This document shows positions 34,538-42,551 of a DNA stretch of 64,000 nucleotides, piece after piece; the stretch's first letter is position 1; each line of letters opens with the position of its first letter. Source of the stretch: Brevibacillus sp. DP1.3A (GTDB lineage: Bacteria; Bacillota; Bacilli; Brevibacillales; Brevibacillaceae); the NCBI RefSeq assembly GCF_013284245.2, contig NZ_CP085876.1, forward strand, positions 6,537,296 to 6,601,295, in the 5' to 3' direction. Both the position numbers and the translations under genes were made by a program. The notes beneath the pieces were generated by a model. It was not told the DNA's origin and ran no database searches. It saw only the letters and a program-made list of their open reading frames with translations.

Positions 34538-35887
34538 TTAACCTGCTTGATTTCGAAAGCGATGATCCAAGTTAACGAATTTGTTGAATTCTTTCAAGAA
34601 CGCCAACTCCACCGTTCCGGTCGGGCCGTTACGCTGTTTGGCGATAATGACTTCGATGACATTCTTGTTTTCTGATTCCTTGTCATAGTAGTCATCACGG
34701 TACAAGAAGGCAACGATATCGGCGTCCTGCTCAATCGACCCCGACTCACGGATATCGGACATCATCGGTCGCTTGTCCTGCCGTTGCTCTACACCACGGC
34801 TCAACTGCGACAGAGCGATAACCGGCACGTTCAGCTCACGCGCGATCCCTTTTAGCGTACGAGAGATCTCAGATACTTCCTGCTGACGGTTATCTCCTTT
34901 GCCTCGTCCATGAATCAGCTGAAGGTAATCGATCAGGATCAAGCCCAAGCCCTTCTCTGTTTGAAGGCGACGGCATTTCGCCCGGATGTCCTGTACAGTA
35001 ACCCCAGGTGAATCGTCGATGTAAATCGGCGCTTTCGCCAGCGTACCAATTGCCATCGTCAGCTTTTGCCAATCATCTTCCTCCAGTGACCCTGAACGCA
35101 TCCGGGACGCATCCAGATTGCCCTCCGCACAAATCATACGCTGTACCAGCTGAGGAGCACCCATCTCCAAGGAGAAGATGGCTACGGTCTCACCTGCACG
35201 GGCTGCTACGTTTTGCGCGAGATTCAAGGCAAAAGCCGTCTTCCCTACGGAAGGACGGGCTGCCAAGATAATCAGGTCACTGCGCTGCAATCCTGCTGTC
35301 ATCTTATCCAAATCCGTATAACCCGTAGAAATCCCCGTAATATCACCGCGTCGCTGACTCAAAAACTCAATCCGCTCATACGTTTCCAGAAGGGCATCAC
35401 GAATCGGTGTAAAACCGCCACTGTTGCGATTTTGGCCGATCTCCATGATGTACTTCTCCGCATCCGCGATGATCTGCGTGACATCATCCTCACGGGAGTA
35501 TCCGTCATTGGCAATCTTGGTAGCTGTATGAATCAATCGCCGAAGTAGCGATTTTTCTTCTACAATTTTTGCGTAGTATTCGATGTTGGCAGCCGTTGGA
35601 ACTGAGCTGGCGATTTCCGTGAGATACGTAACCCCGCCGACTTCATCCAGCAGCTTGTGGTCCTGTAGATCCGCTGTAACAGTAACCAGATCGACAGGTT
35701 CGCCTTTTTCATACAGGTCCACCATCGTTTGAAAGATGCGCTGATGCGCTGTCTTGTAAAAATCCTCCGGACGGAGAATCTCAATGGCCGTGATTAAAGC
35801 TTCCTTAGACAAGAACACGGCACCCAGTACCGATTGTTCCGCTTCCTTGTTCTGTGGCGGCACACGATCCAAAAACAGGTCGCTCAC
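34538..35887 (-). CDS. dnaB: Replicative DNA helicase (DnaB type, Bacillus DnaC)
   Basis: The 449-residue hexameric helicase unwinds DNA at the replication fork. The N-terminal domain (RVPPQNKEAEQSVLGAVFL) leads to the RecA-like domain with Walker A ARPSVGKT (around 209-216), Walker B LILIDYLQLI and LSQLSRGVEQR. The start is GTG after GGGGGGTG. It lies 24 bp downstream of rplI in the rplI-dnaB pair typical of Bacilli. Confidence 0.96.
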   Translation of the reverse strand: MSDLFLDRVPPQNKEAEQSVLGAVFLSKEALITAIEILRPEDFYKTAHQRIFQTMVDLYEKGEPVDLVTVTADLQDHKLLDEVGGVTYLTEIASSVPTAANIEYYAKIVEEKSLLRRLIHTATKIANDGYSREDDVTQIIADAEKYIMEIGQNRNSGGFTPIRDALLETYERIEFLSQRRGDITGISTGYTDLDKMTAGLQRSDLIILAARPSVGKTAFALNLAQNVAARAGETVAIFSLEMGAPQLVQRMICAEGNLDASRMRSGSLEEDDWQKLTMAIGTLAKAPIYIDDSPGVTVQDIRAKCRRLQTEKGLGLILIDYLQLIHGRGKGDNRQQEVSEISRTLKGIARELNVPVIALSQLSRGVEQRQDKRPMMSDIRESGSIEQDADIVAFLYRDDYYDKESENKNVIEVIIAKQRNGPTGTVELAFLKEFNKFVNLDHRFRNQAG

Positions 35888-35911
35888 GTCACACCCCCCA
35901 CAATTGAGACA

Positions 35912-36358
35912 TTATTCTTCCACAACGTGTACTTTCAGAGTCACGGTTACTTCGTTGTGCAGTTTTACTTTGATTTGCGTTACGCCCAAAGCACGGATTG
36001 CATCCATTTCGAGCTTACGCTTGTCTACTTTGATTTTATACTGATCTTCCAGCGCTTGCGCTACTTGTTTGCTGGAAATTGCCCCAAACAAGCGACCACC
36101 TTCGCCTGCTTTTCCTGCTACTTTCACTGTCAGCTCTTCCAGCTTTTTGCCCAGCTCCTGAGCATCCAGCTTTTCTTGCTCCTTGCGCTTATCTTCGCTG
36201 CGCTTTTGAGCGTCGAGCGTTTTCACGTTGCTATCTGTCGCTTCTTTTACCAGCTTCTTTGGCAACAAGAAGTTGCGTACATAGCCCTCTGACAAATCCT
36301 TAACTTCGCCTTTTTTCCCTTGGCCTTTTACATCTTGAAGAAAAATGACTTTCATCAT
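35912..36358 (-). CDS. rplI: 50S ribosomal protein L9
   Basis: The 148-residue protein binds 23S rRNA through its N-terminal domain (MKVIFLQDVKGQGKKGEVKDLSEGYVRNFL) and has the long connecting helix and C-terminal domain. Two ATGs are adjacent; the second (36355) is 8 bases from GGGGG and may be the main start. It lies between gdpP and dnaB. Confidence 0.96.
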   Translation of the reverse strand: MMKVIFLQDVKGQGKKGEVKDLSEGYVRNFLLPKKLVKEATDSNVKTLDAQKRSEDKRKEQEKLDAQELGKKLEELTVKVAGKAGEGGRLFGAISSKQVAQALEDQYKIKVDKRKLEMDAIRALGVTQIKVKLHNEVTVTLKVHVVEE

Positions 36359-36381
36359 CGTTTCCCCCTTTATATTTTGGC

Positions 36382-38319
36382 CTATACGACCGAGTCAATC
36401 GCTTCTTTCAAACGACGTGTAGCTTCTTTAATTGATATGCCTTGAATTTGTGTCGCAGCACCAGTGAGGTGACCGCCTCCACCCAGCAGTTCCATGATGG
36501 ACTGAACATTGATGTCGCCCAGAGAACGTCCACTGATCAAGATCGTATCGTCGGATCGCTCTGCAACAACAAACGACGCCTGGATACCTGACAAAGTGAG
36601 TAGCTGCTCAGCAGCTTGCGCCACCTGTACCTGCGTGTAATCCTCAGACGGATCGCCTATGGCAATCGCCATGTTGTCACGGTACGTCTCCGTATTCATG
36701 ATGATTTTTGCCCGCTTCACATACTGCCCCAGATCTTCCTTCAACAGGCGCTGGACAGCCGCGGTATCGGCCCCGTTACGACGAAGGAAAGACGCCGCTT
36801 CAAAGGTCCGCGAACCTGTGCGGAAGGCAAAGCTTTTGGTATCCACCACGATCCCTGCTAACAGTGCCGTTGCAATCAGATTGTCGATATTCAATCGCTC
36901 GCTCTGGTATTGCAAGAGCTCCGTGACAAGCTCGGCCGTCGAAGAAGCATATGGTTCCAGATACAAGAGTACTGGCTCAATGAACTCCTCCGAACGTCGA
37001 TGGTGGTCGATTACCACAATTCGGCTTGTTTCCGTCAACAGCTTCGGCTCAATCACCAGCGATGGTCGATGTGTGTCGACGACTACCAGCAACGTGCGAC
37101 CGGAGATGAGTCGGATCGCCTGTTCTGGTGTGATAAAGGTCTCTGCCAGCTCTTCATTGGCATAAATCTCTTTCATCAAACGCTCGACAGAATGATTGCC
37201 CTCGTCCATGACGATATAAGCCGTTTTGTTGTGCAGCTGCACAGCCTTCAATACACCAAGTGATGCCCCGATGGAATCCATGTCAGGCTGTTTATGCCCC
37301 ATGACGATGACGTGCTCCGCCTCATGGATGAGATCACGCAAAGCATGTGCAATAACACGAGCCCGGACACGTGTCCGCTTTTCCACCGCATTCGATTTCC
37401 CACCGTAGAAAGTGAGCTTGTTGCCAATCTTGACAGCGCACTGGTCGCCACCGCGCCCCAATGCGATATCCAAGCTTGATTGCGCCATTTGTCCCAGCTC
37501 AATGTAAGTGGTAGCGGCCGCTCCAACCCCGATACTAAGCGTAATCGGAATTTTGTTGTCAGCCGTCATCTCCCGTACTACATCGAGAATGTCAAATCGC
37601 GATTCTTCCAATTTATCAAGTGCTTCCCGTTCCATCAGAGCCAAAAACTTGTCGGCCGTGATTCGGCGAAGATATATGCCATGTTTGTTGGCCCACTCTG
37701 TAATCACACCAGCCACGCTTGTAGAGAGCAGCGTACGGCTCTGATCATCCATGACTTGTCCGACCTCGTCCAAATTGTCGAGGTGAATGATGGCAAGTGC
37801 AGCCTTTTCTCGATGGTAACGAGTCGTCAATTCTTTGAAGTCCGTAATGTCCTTGAAATACAAAAGGCGCTCATCGGACCGCACAATGACCTCGTATACC
37901 CGCTCGTTATAAGTAAACTCCAGCCGTTTTTGCTCCGGCTTCCAAACCAGTTGGGGGAATACCTCTTGGAGGCTTTTCCCGATCATGGATTCATCCCCGG
38001 ACATATGCGTCATATACGGGTTTACCCACTCAATTGCCTTTTCCTCGTTGTATAAAAGAATTCCGATCGGCAGTTCCTGGATAACGCCTTCTCCCGCCTT
38101 CTTCACGCGATGGGTGACCGTCGCCAAATACAGGCGCAAGTCTCGTTGGAACCCCTTTTCTGCTTGAAGAGCGTAAAGAACCAAGCCAATCAGGCAAATC
38201 ATGCCGATCGCCCCGTACATCCAATGGAACAAGGTCAAAATCCCCAACAACAGCAAGCTAAAGCTGAGTGCCAGGACCATGTGCATCCCGTACCAACGCT
38301 TTAACAGGAACTTGGGCAT
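36382..38319 (-). CDS. gdpP: Cyclic-di-AMP phosphodiesterase GdpP (YybT)
   Basis: The 645-residue membrane enzyme hydrolyses c-di-AMP. Two N-terminal membrane segments (about 13-50) precede a PAS-like domain, a degenerate GGDEF domain (ITLSIGVGAAATTY) and the DHH domain with VMGHKQPDMDSIGASLG around 345, VVDTHRPS, and VIDHHRR. The DHHA1 domain ends it (GGGGHLTGAATQ). The start overlaps no gene but follows the yybS stop closely, and the ribosome binding site lies in the yybS end. Confidence 0.95.
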   Translation of the reverse strand: MPKFLLKRWYGMHMVLALSFSLLLLGILTLFHWMYGAIGMICLIGLVLYALQAEKGFQRDLRLYLATVTHRVKKAGEGVIQELPIGILLYNEEKAIEWVNPYMTHMSGDESMIGKSLQEVFPQLVWKPEQKRLEFTYNERVYEVIVRSDERLLYFKDITDFKELTTRYHREKAALAIIHLDNLDEVGQVMDDQSRTLLSTSVAGVITEWANKHGIYLRRITADKFLALMEREALDKLEESRFDILDVVREMTADNKIPITLSIGVGAAATTYIELGQMAQSSLDIALGRGGDQCAVKIGNKLTFYGGKSNAVEKRTRVRARVIAHALRDLIHEAEHVIVMGHKQPDMDSIGASLGVLKAVQLHNKTAYIVMDEGNHSVERLMKEIYANEELAETFITPEQAIRLISGRTLLVVVDTHRPSLVIEPKLLTETSRIVVIDHHRRSEEFIEPVLLYLEPYASSTAELVTELLQYQSERLNIDNLIATALLAGIVVDTKSFAFRTGSRTFEAASFLRRNGADTAAVQRLLKEDLGQYVKRAKIIMNTETYRDNMAIAIGDPSEDYTQVQVAQAAEQLLTLSGIQASFVVAERSDDTILISGRSLGDINVQSIMELLGGGGHLTGAATQIQGISIKEATRRLKEAIDSVV

Positions 38320-38323
38320 TTCC

Positions 38324-39232
38324 TCAGCCCCTCTTCACTCTTGTTTCCAGTTTTTCACGCAAACGAATTCCTAGGTCAAATATCCCTACTAGACTAAGTA
38401 TAGTACTTAGGGGTGGAAAAATAAATAGACAGACAATGAGCACAGGAGTCAATCTCTTCCAGCCATACAAATAGGCAGCAAATAGACAAAAACTCAAGCC
38501 CTGCAAAACAAAAATAACATCCAGCATGACTTTCAGGTTCATCAAGGCGATTTCCCAAAACGTGCCCTGCATGCTTTCAGCAAACAACAAAAGACTGATC
38601 ATCGCAATGAAGTAGTAATAAATCAATGATCGCGGGAAGTTCCATTCCCGAATTGGCTTCAATGCTGGAATCGGTCTGCGCAGACGTCGCCCAATCAGAC
38701 TCGCCAATCCATGAATAATGGCGGTCGATAAAAAGCTGAACATGATAAGACTCGTAGGCAAAACGATTTTACCCAGTTCAAGCAACTGATCAAACTGCTC
38801 TTTTGGCATCATTGCTGGACGCATCTTAGCAACTTCTTGCACGATGGCATTAAAATCAACGTTCATTCCGAATGCCGCGAATGCCAGCATGGAAACGACA
38901 CTCAAAAAGGCAACGCCTGCCCCCGCCACAATCGCCGGAAGAGCCGCTCCTTTTTTCGCATAAAAAATCCCCATGGCTGAACCCCAAACCGCACTCGAAA
39001 AAGCAAGTGTTGCCGCAAACGGACCAGTAACGATCCAGCCCAGAAACGTAAAGGCAAGGGAGATCCAAACCATGTTAGGTACTGTTCGATTTACTGCCAA
39101 AAGGATAAAAGGCAGAGGTATCAAGAAACTGACGAGTCCTCCCAGTATGGTATATGTACTGAGAAACAGCAGCACCAGTGCGATACCCAGCATAAGGGCA
39201 TTTTCAGCCAAGTGTTTCGTTTTGGACGGCAT
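38324..39232 (-). CDS. yybS: DUF2232 membrane protein YybS
   Basis: The 302-residue protein has about eight membrane segments, with LPFILLAVNRTVPNMVW and a Pro-rich loop after the fifth segment. It matches YybS of Bacilli by length, pattern and position upstream of gdpP. Proposed roles are transporter-like, but unproven. GAGGTG precedes the ATG. Confidence 0.85.
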   Translation of the reverse strand: MPSKTKHLAENALMLGIALVLLFLSTYTILGGLVSFLIPLPFILLAVNRTVPNMVWISLAFTFLGWIVTGPFAATLAFSSAVWGSAMGIFYAKKGAALPAIVAGAGVAFLSVVSMLAFAAFGMNVDFNAIVQEVAKMRPAMMPKEQFDQLLELGKIVLPTSLIMFSFLSTAIIHGLASLIGRRLRRPIPALKPIREWNFPRSLIYYYFIAMISLLLFAESMQGTFWEIALMNLKVMLDVIFVLQGLSFCLFAAYLYGWKRLTPVLIVCLFIFPPLSTILSLVGIFDLGIRLREKLETRVKRG

Positions 39233-39290
39233 GTCAGCACCTCATTATTCATGTCTCATGTACACTTCCCATAGAAAACTATGGAAAAAA

Positions 39291-39314
39291 GAGGGCCACG
39301 CAATTGTGCCCCTC
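39291..39314 (-). terminator. Terminator of rpsF-ssb-rpsR
   Basis: GAGGGGCAC/GTGGCCCTC (one unpaired base) is followed on the minus strand by TTTTTTCC. Confidence 0.85.
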
Positions 39315-39333
39315 TTTGTATAGCTTTTGAAAA

Positions 39334-39564
39334 TTATTCAGCAGTGTAAGGCAACAGTGCTACTTGACGGGATCGCTTGATTGCGATTGTCAGTGCACGT
39401 TGATACTTCGCAGAAGTACCAGTTACACGACGTGGCAAGATTTTGCCGCGTTCGCTGATGAACTTTTTCAGCAAATCAATATCTTTATAATCGATGTGCT
39501 TGATTTTGTTCACTTTAAAGAAGCATACTTTACGACGCTTATTAGGACGTCCTTTGCGTGCCAT
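39334..39564 (-). CDS. rpsR: 30S ribosomal protein S18
   Basis: The 76-residue protein has an N-terminal basic tail (MARKGRPNKRRKVCFFKVNK) and the conserved core DLLKKFISERGKILPRRVTGTSAKYQRAL. It dimerises with S6 on the 30S platform. It is the last gene of rpsF-ssb-rpsR. Confidence 0.97.
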   Translation of the reverse strand: MARKGRPNKRRKVCFFKVNKIKHIDYKDIDLLKKFISERGKILPRRVTGTSAKYQRALTIAIKRSRQVALLPYTAE

Positions 39565-39604
39565 GATAGTCCCTCCCTCTTAGGAATGTGAAAGTTATAC
39601 GATA

Positions 39605-40084
39605 CTAGAACGGCAAGTCATCATCTGAAATGTTGATCGGCTTGCCTGCACTCGCGAAAGGATCACCAAACGGATCATAGTCATTATTTCGTTGACCGGA
39701 TGGTTTGTTACCGCCACCCATGCCTGGTCCTGGATCGTATCCTGAATTGTCTCCGCCGGATTCATTGCCTCGACCGCCCAAAAATTGAACGTTCTCCGCA
39801 ACGACTTCCGTCACGTATACCTTTTTACCTTCTTTATTATCATAGGAGCGTGTTTGCATACGTCCCTCGATGGCTGCTTGTCTACCTTTACGCAAATAGC
39901 TTGCGCACAGGTCGGCAAGTTTTTGCCAAGCGACAATGTTAATGAAGTCCGTTTCTTTCTCTCCCGCTTGATTGGTGCGGGGACGATTAACGGCCACAGT
40001 AAAAGTAGCAACGGCAACGCCATTTGGCGTGTAGCGAAGTTCAGGATCTTTCGTCAGGTTGCCGATGAGAATGACTTTATTCAT
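39605..40084 (-). CDS. ssb: Single-stranded DNA-binding protein
   Basis: The 159-residue protein has an OB fold (MNKVILIGNLTKDPELRYT, FINIVAWQKLADLCASYLRKGR), a Gly/Asn-rich linker and the acidic C-terminal tail NISDDDLPF that recruits replication proteins. It lies between rpsF and rpsR. Confidence 0.97.
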   Translation of the reverse strand: MNKVILIGNLTKDPELRYTPNGVAVATFTVAVNRPRTNQAGEKETDFINIVAWQKLADLCASYLRKGRQAAIEGRMQTRSYDNKEGKKVYVTEVVAENVQFLGGRGNESGGDNSGYDPGPGMGGGNKPSGQRNNDYDPFGDPFASAGKPINISDDDLPF

Positions 40085-40113
40085 CTTGGTTCCCCCTCTG
40101 ATCGCGACAATGA

Positions 40114-40401
40114 TTACTTCTCATCACGAACAAACATAAAGCGGATTACGTCGTCATTGATTTTCATCAGACGCTCAGCTTCCGCAACAGCATCGGAGTT
40201 CGCTTTGAAGTTCATCAAAACGTAGTAACCTTCACGGAACTTGTTGATCTCGTACGCAAGACGACGTTTACCCATTTCTTGAAGCTTAGAGATTTCGCCA
40301 CCATAGTTAGTTACAACATCGCTGTAACGAGCTACATTGGATTTTACTTTCTCTTCTTCAAGGTCTGGACGCAATACATACATTACTTCGTATTGGCGCA
40401 T
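40114..40401 (-). CDS. rpsF: 30S ribosomal protein S6
   Basis: The 95-residue protein ([41 protein letters not shown]) has the expected length and motifs. It pairs with S18. A strong AGGAGGTG precedes its ATG, and a structured leader upstream suggests feedback control. Confidence 0.97.
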
Positions 40402-40422
40402 ACCTTTTCACCTCCTTATGGA

Positions 40423-40461
40423 CTTTAGCGGCCCTGTTCGGGCAAGGAGCGAGTGCTAAAA
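40423..40461 (-). promoter_or_regulatory. Probable S6:S18-binding leader
   Basis: The minus-strand RNA forms TTTAGC...GCTAAA closing around GCCC-GAACA-GGGC, with an asymmetric internal loop that includes CCG. This fits the ribosomal S6:S18 leader motif that mimics the rRNA site and lets the S6:S18 complex repress its own operon. Confidence 0.65.
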
Positions 40462-40505
40462 CGAAACGCACAAAACATGCACTCCATAAATACTCGCATT
40501 ATCGT

Positions 40506-40534
40506 ATTATAGCAAAACGCCTATAATGAATCAA
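40506..40534 (-). promoter_or_regulatory. Sigma-A promoter of rpsF-ssb-rpsR
   Basis: On the minus strand TTGATT (40534-40529), 17 bp, TATAAT (40511-40506). This is a strong vegetative promoter just downstream of ychF. Confidence 0.9.
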
Positions 40535-40544
40535 GAATTTCGTA

Positions 40545-41645
40545 CTAAACGTTGAAGCGGAAATGCATAACATCTCCATCTGCCACTACGTACTCTTTCC
40601 CTTCAAGACGGTACTTCCCACGTTCTCTGGCTACTGCTACGGAACCAGCATCTACCAGATGATCATAAGCAATCACTTCGGCACGAATGAATCCGCGTTC
40701 GAAATCGGTATGAATCACGCCTGCCGCACCTGGAGCCTTTGTACCCTGACGGATAGTCCATGCGCGAACTTCTTGTACGCCTGCAGTGAAATAAGTTACT
40801 AATCCCAACAGTTTGTAAGCTGCACGAATCAAGCGATCGAGACCAGACTCAGTAAGTCCCAGCTCTTCCAAGAACATTTCTTTGTCCTCGCCCTCGAGCT
40901 CAGCGATTTCTGCTTCTACTTTCGCGCTGATCACAACCACTTCTGCGCCTTCATCCGCTGCATGCTGACGAACTGTCTGCACATGCGGGTTGTTGTCTGC
41001 ATCGTTAATGCCGTCTTCCGCTACGTTGCACACGTACAGCATTGGCTTGATTGTCAGCAGATGCAAATCGCGAATCCATTTGCGCTCTTCGTCATCGAGT
41101 TCAACACTGCGAGCAGATTGACCCTCTTCAAATGCTGCTTTCAATTTCTCCAGCACGTCCAGCTCTTGCTTGGACTCCTTGTCGCCGGATTTCACTTTGC
41201 GTGCAATTCGGTCAATACGACGATCAACAGAGTCCAGGTCAGCAAAAATCAGCTCCAGGTTGATTGTCTCGATATCGCTCAAAGGATCGACACGACCTGC
41301 TACGTGCGTGATGTTCTCATCTTCAAAGCAACGTACAACATGTGCAATCGCGTCCACTTCACGGATGTGCCCAAGGAACTGGTTGCCAAGTCCTTCGCCT
41401 CTGCTCGCACCTTTTACCAAGCCTGCAATGTCTACGAATTCAAACGCGGTTGGAACTACCTTGTTTGGTACAACGATCTGTGTGAGCTTTTCCAGACGCT
41501 CGTCTGGTACCTCTACGATCCCTACGTTCGGGTCAATCGTACAGAACGGGTAGTTAGCCGATTCAGCGCCCGCTTGTGTAATGGCATTAAACAACGTCGA
41601 TTTTCCTACGTTAGGAAGACCTACAATCCCGCATGATGCACCCAT
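40545..41645 (-). CDS. ychF: Redox-regulated ATPase/GTPase YchF
   Basis: The 366-residue P-loop protein of the OBG family binds ATP and associates with ribosomes. The P-loop GLPNVGKSTLFNAIT is at 8-22, with the variant NKxE-type site, a central coiled-coil insertion (about 130-165) and a C-terminal TGS domain ending YVVADGDVMHFRFNV. GGGAGTG lies 7 bases upstream of the ATG. Confidence 0.96.
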   Translation of the reverse strand: MGASCGIVGLPNVGKSTLFNAITQAGAESANYPFCTIDPNVGIVEVPDERLEKLTQIVVPNKVVPTAFEFVDIAGLVKGASRGEGLGNQFLGHIREVDAIAHVVRCFEDENITHVAGRVDPLSDIETINLELIFADLDSVDRRIDRIARKVKSGDKESKQELDVLEKLKAAFEEGQSARSVELDDEERKWIRDLHLLTIKPMLYVCNVAEDGINDADNNPHVQTVRQHAADEGAEVVVISAKVEAEIAELEGEDKEMFLEELGLTESGLDRLIRAAYKLLGLVTYFTAGVQEVRAWTIRQGTKAPGAAGVIHTDFERGFIRAEVIAYDHLVDAGSVAVARERGKYRLEGKEYVVADGDVMHFRFNV

Positions 41646-41859
41646 CTATATACACTCCCTTATCATCATCCTGACATCCTTTTAAGTATATAGATTTGGT
41701 TTTCAGATTACAATTGTCTCCTTGTGGAAGCTTTTTTTTACTTGTCTCCACCTGTGCTCATCATAGCTTCAGGTGGTGGGACAAAAAAAGAAATGCTAGA
41801 CTTGAAAAAAAGAATCTGTTTGCTACGGTAAAAGGAAAGGTAACGAGGTGACTACAAAA

Positions 41860-42483
41860 ATGAAGCTCTTACTTCTCGGTGCCACTGGTCGTGTAGGAAG
41901 CCATATCCTCGACTATGCATTAAAGGATGGTCATGATATAACCGTTCTTGTTCGCTCAGCAGACAAGCTCCTTCATCTGGCTGCTGAAAATGTCCGTGTC
42001 CTGACCGGAAATGTTCTCGATCAAAAGGATGTTGCATCCGCCATCCGTGGAGTTGACGCAGTCATTAGCGCACTCGGGACAGACAAGGCAATGACGTTAT
42101 CCGAGGGAACTCCTTATATTATTGAAGCAATGAAGCGAGAAGGCGTTTCACGCATTATTACTGTGGGCACCGCAGGCATCTTGCAAAGCAGAGTTTCCCC
42201 TGACCTGCTCCGCTATCAATCCAATGAGTCCAGACAAAAATTGACGCGTGCTGCCGAGGAACATCACAAGGCATACTCGCTCTTGGAACAGTCCGAACTC
42301 GATTGGACTATTGTATGTCCGACGTATTTACCTGATGGCGAGTATACAGGCACTTACCGGGTCGAGGCTCATCAGTTGCCTGTAGATGGGATGCAAATTT
42401 CCGTACCCGATACGGCGGAGTTTACGTATCAACAGCTTTCTAGTTCCGAATACATTCGGGCGCGAGTCGGCATTGCCTATTGA
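41860..42483 (+). CDS. NAD(P)-binding atypical SDR
   Basis: The 207-residue protein has a Rossmann fold starting MKLLLLGATGRVGSHILDYAL (GATGxxG dinucleotide motif at 7-12), then DVASAIRGVDAVISALGTD. It has the short-chain atypical SDR layout seen in YwnB and biliverdin-reductase-like proteins. The substrate is unknown. The ATG lies 9 bases after GAGGTG; an in-frame GTG is part of that site. It is divergent from ychF. Confidence 0.85.
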   Translation: MKLLLLGATGRVGSHILDYALKDGHDITVLVRSADKLLHLAAENVRVLTGNVLDQKDVASAIRGVDAVISALGTDKAMTLSEGTPYIIEAMKREGVSRIITVGTAGILQSRVSPDLLRYQSNESRQKLTRAAEEHHKAYSLLEQSELDWTIVCPTYLPDGEYTGTYRVEAHQLPVDGMQISVPDTAEFTYQQLSSSEYIRARVGIAY

Positions 42484-42500
42484 TACATACAGGAAAAAAA

Positions 42501-42533
42501 ACAGGCTCCTATCCGTAATGGAAGGGAGCCTGT
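42501..42533. terminator. Bidirectional terminator
   Basis: ACAGGCTCC/GGAGCCTGT is flanked by A8 and TTTTG. It lies between the convergent SDR and pepF genes. Confidence 0.85.
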
Positions 42534-42551
42534 TTTGCTTCTGTTGTGTCT

